From: Acidobacteriota bacterium
Lineage (GTDB): Bacteria; Acidobacteriota; Blastocatellia; Pyrinomonadales; Pyrinomonadaceae
Assembly (NCBI GenBank): GCA_020199975.1
Contig: JAIVJP010000286.1
Span: forward strand, 1 to 16,409
DNA: 16,409 nucleotides
Reading direction: 5' to 3'
In this document: positions 6,299 to 13,705 of the stretch, piece by piece
How the letters are laid out: the number at the start of each line of letters is the position of its first letter
How positions within the stretch are numbered: position 1 is the stretch's first letter
Position numbers and translations under genes: made by a program
The notes under the pieces: generated by a model
Seen by the model: the letters and a program-made list of their open reading frames with translations, nothing else
What the model was told of the DNA's origin: nothing
Database searches by the model: none

Positions 6299-9286
6299 CT
6301 AACCAGCCTCCCGCTCAATCTCGTCAAGGGCTGGCGCGCAGCGCTCGCAGACAGTGGGGTAACGAGACGACTCTCCTACGCGAGTTGAATAGTTCCAGCA
6401 GCGCTCGCATTTCTCGCCGGCTGCGCAATGGATCTTGATTACCGCGCCGCTCGCACCTTCTTCCGAGGGAAGCACGTCTACCTGCGAGACGATGAAGATG
6501 TAGCGCAGCTGATTTTTGTATCGTTCAAGCAGTTCGTAGGCGCCACCCGCCGCTGAGATTTCAACGCGCGCCTCCAACGAGCTGCCAATCAACTTGGCGG
6601 TTCTTGATTCTTCCAGCGCCCGGAGGACGTCCTCGCGGATCTCAAAAAGTCGATTCCACTCTGAGAGTAGGCTGGTATCGGTTTGCTGGTTAGCCTCGGG
6701 AAACGTGCCGAGATGTACCGACGCCGCCCTTTGCTGAGTCTTGTCTGCCGGCAGGGTTTCCCAGATCTCGTCCGCCGTAAAAGCGAGTATGGGTGCCAGC
6801 ATGAGCGCGAGCGAGTCAGCAATCCGGTAGAGGGCCGTCTGCGTAGAGCGGCGCGCGGGATTGCGTGGCGCAAATGTATAGAGACGATCCTTGATGATGT
6901 CGAAGTAGCGCGCTGAAAGTGTAACGGTGGAAAAGTCATAGAGCGTATGATAGACCGTGTGAAACTCGTACGCTTTATACGCTTCCCGGACTTTTTCAAT
7001 TACAGCATTAAGCTCAGCCAGCGCCCACCGGTCGATTTCCTGCATCTCCTCTTTCTTGACGCTATCGCGTGCAGGATCAAAACCGTGGAGATTGCCCAGC
7101 GCAAAGCGAGCGGTATTGCGTAGTTTGCGATAACCATCGGTAACGCGTTGCAGTATTTCCGCCGAGCAACGCATGTCGTCGAAATAATTTGAGGACGCAC
7201 ACCACAAACGCAGGATTTCCGCACCAGACTCCCTGATGACTTCATCCGGCGGCACCGCATTACCCGTCGACTTGTGCATTGCCTTGCCCTGCGCATCCAC
7301 CGTCCAACCATGGGTCAGTACCGTCTTGAACGGCGCGCGACAGTGCACGGCTAGTCCCACCATCAGTGATGAATTGAACCAGCCGCGAAACTGATCACCA
7401 CCTTCGATGTACACATCAGCCGGCCAGCGCAACTCCGGGCGATGCTCCAGGACGGCAATTGACGAGGCGCCACTATCGAACCAAACGTCCAAAATGTCGG
7501 TCTCTTTAATCCACTCGTCCGCGTCGCACTTTTTACACTTGAAGCCTTCAGGCAAAAGCTCACGCGCCTCGCGCGTGTACCAGGCATCGGCTGACTCGCG
7601 TTCAAAGACGTCGGCAACGTTGTTGATGATTTGAGGATCTGCCACGGCCTCGTTGCATTTAGCGCAGTAGAACACGGGAATGGAGACTCCCCAGACGCGC
7701 TGCCGCGAGACGCACCAATCCGGCCGGCCCTTGAACATGTTGCGCATCCGCTCCCCACCCCAGGAGGGAAACCATTCGACGCGTTCGATCTCTCGCAAGG
7801 CAGCTTCCCTGAGCGAAGCGGGGGAAGTCGAAGTCGCGTCGGAGAAGTTTTCGGTGAAGTTGGTGCGGTCACGACCATCTTCGTCGCGCTCCACCACCGG
7901 GCCACCAGCCCTGTCCATTGAAATGAACCATTGCGGTGTGGCGCGAAAGATTACCGGATTCTTGCAACGCCAACAGTGTGGATAACGGTGCTCGTAGTTT
8001 TCGGTGAACAGCAGTACGCTGCGTTCGCGCATGAATTCCACAATCCGAGGATTGGCTTCGAAGACACTCTGACCAGCAAAGTGCTCGACTTCAGGCGTGA
8101 AGTGACCCGAGGTATCCACCGGGCAGTAGATCTCAAGGCCATAGCGCTTACCGATTACAAAGTCGTCATGCCCGTGGCCAGGCGCGGTGTGTACACAGCC
8201 GGTGCCTGCCTTGCCGGTAACTCTTTTCTCTCTCGCCTCTCTGACATCCAGTTCGACTTCGGCGTCAGCCTCACCTCCCAGGGTCACGTGTTCTCCCACC
8301 ATCAAGAGCGACGCGCGATGAAGCCAGGCATGACGACATTCGAGCCGATCGAGCTTGGTGCCATGAAATCGCGCGAGCACTCTGGGCGCGACCCGGTCCC
8401 CACTCGCATCGCGTTCACCCAGATCGCATTTGGCGGCCACGGACTGGAGCAATTCACTGGCGACGATATAAACCTCATCGCCATGCTCGAACGCCACGTA
8501 CTCAAAGTCCGGATGCACAGCGATGCCGAGGTTGGCGGGAAGTGTCCAGGGCGTCGTCGTCCAGATCAGCACGAACACCTTGCGACCTAACAGTGCCGGA
8601 TCGATTAACGCCGGATCGCTGCTCAAAGGAAACTTGACATAAACTGAAGGACTCGTGTGCTGGTGATACTCAACTTCGGCTTCGGCAAGCGCTGTTTGAT
8701 CGTGAATGCACCAGTAGACGGGCCGCGCGCCTTTATACACGTAACCACGCTCAACGAAGCGGCCGAACAGGCGCGCCGTCTCCGCTTCGTAGTGGTTGGA
8801 CATCGTCAGATACGGATTGTCCCATTCACCCAGAATGCCGAGTCGCTGGAAGTCTCTCGTCTGGCGTTTCAATGCCTCTGACGCGTGCTCCCGGCAGGCG
8901 CGGCGAAACGACACTGCCGGCATATTGGCTTTCTTCGGACCCAGCTTACGTTCTACATACAGCTCGATCGGAAGACCGTGGCAGTCGTAGCCGGGAACAT
9001 AGGGCGCGTCATAGCCCATCATCGTCCGCGATTTGACGATGAAGTCTTTGAGGATCTTGTTCATCGCGGTGCCGAGATGGATGTCGGCATTTGCGTAGGG
9101 AGGTCCATCATGCAGCACGAACTTCTCCGCGCAGGACCGGTCCTGCCGGATCATTTCGTAAAGACGAAGTTCGGACCATTTTTTTAGACGCGCCACTTCG
9201 CTCTGCGCGAGATTGGCCTTCTGCGAGAAAGCAGTCTTCGGCAGGTTAATGGTTTTTTTCAGATCGAGCGGAGTTTCAGTGGACAT
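6299..9286 (-). CDS. ileS: Isoleucyl-tRNA synthetase
   Basis: 995 aa class I aminoacyl-tRNA synthetase, cytoplasmic, charging tRNA-Ile. Counting from the ATG at 9286, the first signature is H70-LGT in PPYANADIHLGTAMNK (HIGH equivalent). The CP1 editing domain contains GTGCVHTAPGHGHDDF. The KMSKS loop reads A669-M-H-K-S673 in GKAMHKSTGN, keeping the second lysine. The C-terminal zinc finger has C960/C963 (KCERC) and C980/C983 (VCERC). This is a full-length bacterial-type enzyme. A TTG two codons upstream (9292) is open but the ATG is preferred; no strong Shine-Dalgarno is seen for either, because the leader is occupied by a palindrome. lspA and lgt follow on the same strand. Confidence 0.97.
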   Translation of the reverse strand: MSTETPLDLKKTINLPKTAFSQKANLAQSEVARLKKWSELRLYEMIRQDRSCAEKFVLHDGPPYANADIHLGTAMNKILKDFIVKSRTMMGYDAPYVPGYDCHGLPIELYVERKLGPKKANMPAVSFRRACREHASEALKRQTRDFQRLGILGEWDNPYLTMSNHYEAETARLFGRFVERGYVYKGARPVYWCIHDQTALAEAEVEYHQHTSPSVYVKFPLSSDPALIDPALLGRKVFVLIWTTTPWTLPANLGIAVHPDFEYVAFEHGDEVYIVASELLQSVAAKCDLGERDASGDRVAPRVLARFHGTKLDRLECRHAWLHRASLLMVGEHVTLGGEADAEVELDVREAREKRVTGKAGTGCVHTAPGHGHDDFVIGKRYGLEIYCPVDTSGHFTPEVEHFAGQSVFEANPRIVEFMRERSVLLFTENYEHRYPHCWRCKNPVIFRATPQWFISMDRAGGPVVERDEDGRDRTNFTENFSDATSTSPASLREAALREIERVEWFPSWGGERMRNMFKGRPDWCVSRQRVWGVSIPVFYCAKCNEAVADPQIINNVADVFERESADAWYTREARELLPEGFKCKKCDADEWIKETDILDVWFDSGASSIAVLEHRPELRWPADVYIEGGDQFRGWFNSSLMVGLAVHCRAPFKTVLTHGWTVDAQGKAMHKSTGNAVPPDEVIRESGAEILRLWCASSNYFDDMRCSAEILQRVTDGYRKLRNTARFALGNLHGFDPARDSVKKEEMQEIDRWALAELNAVIEKVREAYKAYEFHTVYHTLYDFSTVTLSARYFDIIKDRLYTFAPRNPARRSTQTALYRIADSLALMLAPILAFTADEIWETLPADKTQQRAASVHLGTFPEANQQTDTSLLSEWNRLFEIREDVLRALEESRTAKLIGSSLEARVEISAAGGAYELLERYKNQLRYIFIVSQVDVLPSEEGASGAVIKIHCAAGEKCERCWNYSTRVGESSRYPTVCERCAPALDEIEREAG

Positions 9287-9294
9287 ACGCAAAT

Positions 9295-9359
9295 AGTCTA
9301 AGTCCCAAGTCCAAAGTCATAACCTTGGACTCGGGACTCAAGACTCAAGACTCTAGACT
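9295..9359. repeat. Heptamer-built inverted repeat upstream of ileS
   Basis: The left arm is AGTCTA-AGTCCCA-AGTCCAA (9295-9314). The right arm is TTGGACTCGGGACTCAA followed by GACTCAA-GACTCTA-GACT (9325-9359). The core AGTCCCAAGTCCAA pairs with TTGGACTCGGGACT with one mismatch. The period is about 7 nt. It fills the 77-nt gap between the DUF948-like gene and ileS. Confidence 0.8.
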
Positions 9360-9363
9360 GAGA

Positions 9364-9939
9364 TTAGCCGATGAACATCTCATCCTCTCCGTAAATCTGA
9401 TTAACGGGCTTCGGCGATGGCGCCACGAGAACCTCGAGGCCGCGGCGGAAGCCCGCCATAATCGCCGCCAGCTCACGCGCCGGCTCGATGACCTTCGTCT
9501 GGATGAAGTCAGTAGTCGAAGCAATCTGCCTGTGCGTATTGTCGATTGTGCGACTGACGAGTTCCACTTTGTCGCGGGCCTGGTTGGCGCTCGCGCTGAC
9601 CACTTGCTTCAGTTCGCCCACCTCTACCCTGATTAGGGCCAGCGATTCGGAGAAGTGCATTGTCGCAGTAGAGAGATGGTTGGACATCACATTGAACTGT
9701 TCGGCGATTTGCTTCCCTTGCACGGCAATCTGCCGCCCCTGTTCGCTCATCACGGTGACTCTCTCAACGAGGGGCTCGAGCTTTTCTTCGAGCCGGTTCA
9801 CCGACTTTACCGCGCGGCTGACAAACACAGCAATCGATACCATCGCCAGAGCGATCACGATGAAGGACAAGGCAATGACCACCATCACCCAGAACATCGG
9901 ATCGTTTGGATTGATCTGCAGCGCGAGAAGCAAAAGCAT
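9364..9939 (-). CDS. DUF948-like membrane-anchored coiled-coil protein
   Basis: 191 aa. After a short N-terminus there is one strong membrane helix (FWVMVVIALSFIVIALAMVS, about residues 16-40), then a long amphipathic region rich in heptad patterns (VNRLEEKLEPLVERV, then LIRVEVGELKQVVSAS and onward) and a polar C-terminus (PKPVNQIYGEDEMFIG). The layout matches the DUF948 type, often found beside YtxH-like genes, as here. The role is unproven; envelope or stress association is a guess from the neighbours. I chose the ATG at 9939. An upstream TTG-type extension to 10005 would be translated from the repeat at 9942-10021 (22 residues) and is rejected. Confidence 0.75.
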   Translation of the reverse strand: MLLLLALQINPNDPMFWVMVVIALSFIVIALAMVSIAVFVSRAVKSVNRLEEKLEPLVERVTVMSEQGRQIAVQGKQIAEQFNVMSNHLSTATMHFSESLALIRVEVGELKQVVSASANQARDKVELVSRTIDNTHRQIASTTDFIQTKVIEPARELAAIMAGFRRGLEVLVAPSPKPVNQIYGEDEMFIG

Positions 9940-9941
9940 AG

Positions 9942-10021
9942 GATTGCCGATTACCAATTTCTGATTGCTGATCCCGATGGGGTGCTTCAAACCGGCAATC
10001 TGCAATCAAAAATCAAAAATG
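9942..10021. repeat. Heptamer-built imperfect inverted repeat between YtxH-like and DUF948-like genes
   Basis: The left part reads GATTGCC-GATTACC-AATTTCT-GATTGCT-GATCCCG (9942 onward). The right part reads CAATCTG-CAATCAA-AAATCAA-AAATG (to 10021). CTGATTGCTGAT on the left matches the reverse complement of the right arm (TTGATTGCAGAT) imperfectly. It occupies the whole gap between the two genes and leaves no room for a separate Shine-Dalgarno for the downstream gene. Confidence 0.65.
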
Positions 10022-10023
10022 TC

Positions 10024-10458
10024 CTAGTTGGTCGTCTCGTCGTATTTCGGAGCGGCTTCCCTTCTGCCCGACAATTCGGTCTTCCGTTTCTCTTCCTGAT
10101 AGGCTTTCTTGCCGGCGTCGATTGCCGCTGCCACAGTGCCGGTCTGTCGGGACGCGCTCTCGCGGGCCGTGCGGGCCACCTCACCAACCTTCTCAGAGGC
10201 AGTTGAGTAGAGTTCAGCAGCGCGTTCGCGTGTGCTCTCGTAGTACTCGCCGGCGCGGTCGCCAAGTTGCTGGGCAGCCTCGCGTGAACGGTCTATGCCC
10301 TTGCGGGTTGCCTCGGCAATATCGCCGCGTAGTTCCTGACCAGACTTCGGTGCGAACAGGAGCGCTAGAATTGCTCCGATTCCGCCGCCAATTAAGAGGT
10401 AAGTTAAACGAGCAGAGATACTGTCACCACTCTCCCGCCGATAGTCATCGCTTCCCAT
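10024..10458 (-). CDS. YtxH-like membrane protein
   Basis: 144 aa. A charged N-terminus (MGSDDYRRESGDS) is followed by the YtxH-type helix YLLIGGGIGAILALLFAPKSGQELR (about 20-44), a glycine-rich membrane segment ending in the characteristic APKSG(Q/K)E(L/T)R. The rest is a long charged Ala/Glu/Arg helix with repeated AxELYxxASEKVxEVA-like turns. Proteins of this type are linked to general stress responses in Firmicutes, but the molecular role is not known. The ATG at 10458 is supported by the Shine-Dalgarno AAAGGA 7 nt upstream. It is followed on the same strand by the DUF948-like gene, so the two probably form a unit. Confidence 0.87.
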   Translation of the reverse strand: MGSDDYRRESGDSISARLTYLLIGGGIGAILALLFAPKSGQELRGDIAEATRKGIDRSREAAQQLGDRAGEYYESTRERAAELYSTASEKVGEVARTARESASRQTGTVAAAIDAGKKAYQEEKRKTELSGRREAAPKYDETTN

Positions 10459-10534
10459 GAGGGATTCCTTTCTTCAGAAGCGAAGCCCCGTGGCCTCGCA
10501 AGTTGGGTTGATTCTTGGAGAATTCCAGTTTTGG

Positions 10535-10564
10535 ACTATAACAAATAGCGCTGGACCGGCGCAA
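10535..10564 (-). promoter_or_regulatory. Possible sigma70-type promoter for the YtxH-like gene
   Basis: On the minus strand TTGCGC (10564-10559), an 18-nt spacer, and TATAGT (10540-10535) resemble -35 and -10 boxes. They lie about 75 nt before the YtxH-like ATG. The -35 match is weak, so this is tentative. Confidence 0.3.
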
Positions 10565-10591
10565 CAAGATGGGCCGGAGGCTAGTGCTCCG

Positions 10592-10914
10592 TTAGTCTGT
10601 TGGTTCTTGGCGTCGCACAAAGTGTTTTGTAAAGTATCGTTCTACGTCGCCGATTTTACGTATCAGCGCCGAATCTGGAGCATCATATTCAAGTGCGGCG
10701 CGAGCCAGACCAAGACTTACATCAACGTCGGAAACCTCAAAGCCGGTATTGAGTGCTTCGTCCTCTCCTATATCGAAGTCCTGAGATTATTTTGCTCCAG
10801 CCCTTCTTCCGATGAAGGATCGCTGTAGCCCGCGCGCTTTGCGTTAAGCCGCTCTTGCGCCAGGTCGATTTCCTGATCAATTAGCCTCACAAGTCCTTGA
10901 GTCTTAGCGTCCAT
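10592..10914 (-). pseudogene. Small hypothetical gene interrupted by a single-base frameshift
   Basis: From the ATG at 10914 the frame reads MDAKTQGLVRLIDQEIDLAQ and on to EEGLEQNN, then hits a stop at 10770-10768 (48 codons). One base out of phase, coding-like sequence resumes at once as SQDFDIGEDEALNTGFEVSD, continues through LARAALEYDAPDSALIRKIG and stops at 10594-10592 after RRQEPTD. Restoring one base in the AAAATAATCTC stretch (about 10785-10795) gives an uninterrupted protein of about 107 aa that is acidic, helical and without a signal peptide. The total length 323 is one short of a multiple of three, which fits one missing base. I do not recognise the family. It is either a recent pseudogene or a sequencing/assembly error. 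It fills most of what otherwise looks like a 606-nt empty spacer. Confidence 0.62.
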
Positions 10915-11038
10915 TTAGGCGGCTAGCAAGCCCTTCAAACTCCAAACGCGATTAGTAATACACATAAACAGAGCAATACTCGCGGCCGGGGGTACTGGTG
11001 GAGGTTTGGCGCAACCATCTGGGTGCTAGCCAGCTACT

Positions 11039-11133
11039 GAACCGAGAGCGACCGGATCCTAGACTCAATCCGTCTTGACTGCGGTTTTAGTGCGCGTTGA
11101 GTTTTGGGATCCGGTCGCTATCCGCTCTCGGTT
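11039..11133. repeat. Large inverted repeat overlapping the 3' end of the sigma-54 regulator gene
   Basis: The left arm (11039-11068) is GAACCGAGAGCG, ACCGGATCC, then ACTCAA. The right arm (11097-11133) is TTGAGTTTTGG, GATCCGGTCGC and CGCTCTCGGTTC. Pairing is near perfect except for a 6-nt bulge (TATCCG region) in the right arm. The regulator stop codon (11067-11065) lies in the left arm, so the last 20 or so residues are repeat-encoded. It could act as a bidirectional hairpin, but no T run follows. Confidence 0.8.
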
Positions 11134-13296
11134 CTGTATTGGACTAGGACGTGGATCGCTGCCGCTTTCGGACTTGTTGCTTGAGCTCGGTCGCCCGTTG
11201 TATCGCTCAAGCTTCCGGTAGAGAGTCTTGCGGCCTATGCCCAGCGCGCGAGCGGCGTGCGACTTATCGCCTTTGGTGTAGTCGAGAGTTGCTTCGATGG
11301 CCAAGCGCTCTATTTCCTCCATCGAGGAGGGCACGGTCACTTCAAAGGTTGTCGTTCGTCCCTCGCTAGCTGCACTTGCGCGTTCGACCTTGATGCGATC
11401 GCGTTCCTCAAGCACGGTCCTCCCGATTGCTTCCGGAAGATCCTCGAGCTCGATCTGCCGGCCAGAGGCGATGATTACAGAGCGCTCGACCGCGTTCTCG
11501 AGTTCGCGAACATTGCCCGCCCATTGGTAAGTCATTAAGGCTTGCAGAGCGTCTTTGGAAATGCCCGAAATAAAGCGCCCGATCTTCTGTTTGTAGTGTT
11601 CAAGGAAGTGGATCACGAGCGGGTGAATGTCTTCAGGGCGGTCGCGCAGGGGCGGCAATACTATAGGGAACACCGAGAGTCGGTAGTAAAGGTCACGGCG
11701 AAATGTCCCCAGCTCAGTCGCCCGTTCGAGGTCAACGTTGGATGCGGCAATCACGCGCACGTCAGCCTTCAGCACTTCGTTTCCACCGACGCGCGTGAAT
11801 TCGCCATCCTGCAATACGCGTAGGAGACGAACCTGCGCCGACAAACTCATCTCGCCCACTTCGTCCAGAAAAAGTGTGCCTCCGTTAGCTTCTTCAAATC
11901 TTCCTCTTCTCCTGGCGCTGGCATCAGTAAACGCACCCTTCTCGTGACCGAACAATTCCGATTCAAGCAGCGTTTCAGGTATTGCGCCACAGTTTAGTTT
12001 GACGTAAGGGTGATTTTCGCGCCCGGAATTATAATGGATCAAATTCGCGAGTAGTTCCTTGCCGGTGCCCGATTCTCCCTGGATCAGGACGGTGGTTTGG
12101 GTGTCCGCCACATTCAGGGCCAATTCCATGGCGCGCCGGATCGCCGAAGTTTGACCGACGATGCGGTCCTCGCCGTAGCGTTCATGTAAGGCGCTGCGCA
12201 AGTGCATCACTTCGGCGGAAAGCTGATCTCGCTCCAGTGCCGTGCCGATTTGATCGGCGATGCCCTCGACCAGTGCCACCTCGTGGTCCTGGAACCCCCC
12301 GCGCGCCTCGCTCCACACCAGCCCCAGCAGGCCAAACGTTTGTCCGCCGACCCGCACGGGAGCAACTAGAGCAGCGCGCCCGCCCAAGGTGGCGTTAAAA
12401 ATTAGACGAAACGGGAAAGGCAAGTCGGTGTCCAGTAAGCGGAATGTTTTTCCCTGGGCCAGGACTTCCATCGCCGCAGGAAACTCAGTCACGTCGAGCG
12501 ATTGTCCGTGGGCATCAATCAACCCCTGAACGGAATCAGTGGTCGCATGAGGCGCGGCTTTGAAGGCGGCCAGGCTGATGCGCCCACCCTTGGGATCGAG
12601 AACGCCGAGAGCTGAATAGTCGGCGCCGACGAGGGCGATAGCTCGCTCCAGAACCAGCGATGAGACTTCGCGGAAGTCGGAGCGGGCGTTAAGAGCGTTG
12701 GCGATTTCCAGCAGCGCGCGCTTCGTTTCGGCCTCGCGCTCTTTATCGGTGTAGAGCCTCGTGTACTGATATCCAACCGCGATCTGTCGGGCGACAGACT
12801 CCAGAAAAGAAACTTCGTCATCAAGCCAGGCTCGCGGGGTCCGCGTAGTGTGCATCCCTACCAGACCCAGAACGTCGTCACCAAGAACAACAGGCACGAC
12901 GAGCAGAGAGCGCGTTCCCAAACTCGCGGCCAGAAAGCGTACCTTCTGATCCAGACCCGGTCTGGAAGTATCGTCAAGACGAATGGGTTTGGTTATGTTT
13001 ACGTGTTCCGAGAGTTGCTTGAGATCCAGCGGGATTACCGTGCCAAGGCTGGAAGGTACGTCAGTTGAAGCCCGCCATTCATGGCTGATTCGCAGTTCGC
13101 TCTGCGAAGTCAATTGAATGACGTCGCAGCGATCCACATTCATCATACGCCCCAACTCAGAAACGATTACGTTCAAAAACCTGTCGAGATTAATTGTGGT
13201 CGGAAAAGCCAGCGCCAGGCGAGTGATAATCGACTCACGCGCCTCATGCATCTTAATCTTGCGCTCGAGCGAAAGGGATTGTGCAGTGTCTGTCAT
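11065..13296 (-). CDS. Sigma-54-dependent transcriptional activator with two GAF domains
   Basis: 743 aa from the ATG at 13296; an open TTG 11 codons earlier (13329) is less likely. Order: GAF domain 1 (about 20-180), GAF domain 2 (about 190-355), AAA+ sigma-54 interaction domain (about 380-610), then a Fis-type helix-turn-helix (about 660-700, HAARALGIGRKTLYRKLERY). In the AAA+ part, Walker A is GESGTGKE (407-414), the sigma-54 contact loop is GAFTDA (454-459) where the classical form is GAFTGA, Walker B is GGTLFLDE (472-479), and the arginine-finger region FRRDLYYRL is present. There is no receiver domain, so activity is probably controlled by a ligand or redox signal sensed by the GAF domains. 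Target genes cannot be seen; no clear -24/-12 promoter was found. The last 20 or so residues come from the palindrome at 11039-11133 and look non-functional. Confidence 0.95.
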   Translation of the reverse strand: MTDTAQSLSLERKIKMHEARESIITRLALAFPTTINLDRFLNVIVSELGRMMNVDRCDVIQLTSQSELRISHEWRASTDVPSSLGTVIPLDLKQLSEHVNITKPIRLDDTSRPGLDQKVRFLAASLGTRSLLVVPVVLGDDVLGLVGMHTTRTPRAWLDDEVSFLESVARQIAVGYQYTRLYTDKEREAETKRALLEIANALNARSDFREVSSLVLERAIALVGADYSALGVLDPKGGRISLAAFKAAPHATTDSVQGLIDAHGQSLDVTEFPAAMEVLAQGKTFRLLDTDLPFPFRLIFNATLGGRAALVAPVRVGGQTFGLLGLVWSEARGGFQDHEVALVEGIADQIGTALERDQLSAEVMHLRSALHERYGEDRIVGQTSAIRRAMELALNVADTQTTVLIQGESGTGKELLANLIHYNSGRENHPYVKLNCGAIPETLLESELFGHEKGAFTDASARRRGRFEEANGGTLFLDEVGEMSLSAQVRLLRVLQDGEFTRVGGNEVLKADVRVIAASNVDLERATELGTFRRDLYYRLSVFPIVLPPLRDRPEDIHPLVIHFLEHYKQKIGRFISGISKDALQALMTYQWAGNVRELENAVERSVIIASGRQIELEDLPEAIGRTVLEERDRIKVERASAASEGRTTTFEVTVPSSMEEIERLAIEATLDYTKGDKSHAARALGIGRKTLYRKLERYNGRPSSSNKSESGSDPRPSPIQNRERIATGSQNSTRTKTAVKTD

Positions 13297-13449
13297 CGTG
13301 GGCAATCGTACAACGGCGACCAGGACCAAAGAGTAATCACCTGGTCTGGAAAAATCCGAGGGACAGCTCCTGAGCGCGGATCATAACGAACGGGCGATGA
13401 AGTTGCAAAGCAGGTCTGCTTCAAGCCCTACACATTTGCAGGTTGGGAA

Positions 13450-13587
13450 GGGGGGGTCATTTTCCATTTATCATTTTCCATTGGTCATTTCCCATTTATC
13501 CGCGCCGCGGCTAGCTACAGGATCATGCGCTAATGACAAATGTGAATAAATGTGAATATGGAAAATGATAAATGGAAATGACCCCCC
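13450..13587. repeat. Long heptamer-built inverted repeat between divergent genes
   Basis: The left arm (13450-13500) is GGGGGGTCAT followed by units TTTCCAT, TTATCAT, TTTCCAT, TGGTCAT, TTCCCAT and TTATC, all about 7 nt and most ending in CAT. The right arm (13536-13587) is the reverse complement: TATGGAAAATGATAAATGG, then AAATGACCCCCC, preceded by degenerate AATGTGA units. The outer 31 bp pair almost perfectly with one indel. The loop region 13501-13535 is GC-rich. It sits in the 409-nt gap 13297-13705 between the divergent sigma-54 regulator and FmdB-like genes; apart from the promoter-palindrome downstream I see nothing else there. Confidence 0.9.
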
Positions 13588-13635
13588 TTTTTGACCTGAA
13601 AATTACCGTAGGCCCCAGCCAACCAACCACTCACA

Positions 13636-13678
13636 TTGCAAGGCCGTAGGACCGCCCGTATAATTCACGGGGCGGTCC
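13636..13678 (+). promoter_or_regulatory. Sigma70-like promoter with the -10 box inside a palindrome (putative operator)
   Basis: TTGCAA (13636-13641), a 17-nt spacer and TATAAT (13659-13664) form a near-consensus promoter 42 nt before the FmdB-like ATG. The -10 box lies between perfect 9-bp arms GGACCGCCC (13649-13657) and GGGCGGTCC (13670-13678), 12 nt apart. A dimeric regulator bound there would block polymerase. Alternatively the right arm is transcribed leader. No cognate regulator can be named. Confidence 0.6.
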
Positions 13679-13705
13679 ATGCGCCCGACGGAGTATTAGA
13701 GACCT

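Noticed and set aside
7931..8590. Plus-strand ORF of 219 aa opposite ileS
   Set aside because: Shadow of the ileS coding frame; the minus-strand product is an unambiguous full-length synthetase.
9940..10005. 22-residue N-terminal extension of the DUF948-like protein
   Set aside because: It is encoded entirely by the heptamer palindrome 9942-10021 and overlaps nothing conserved.
9655..10206. Plus-strand ORF of 183 aa opposite the DUF948-like and YtxH-like genes
   Set aside because: It crosses two minus-strand genes and a palindrome, and is rich in Arg/His/Leu without any motif.
10457..10828. Plus-strand ORF of 123 aa
   Set aside because: It overlaps, in antisense, the better-supported frameshifted minus-strand gene 10592-10914, and its composition (many Cys, Phe, Ser) is not protein-like.
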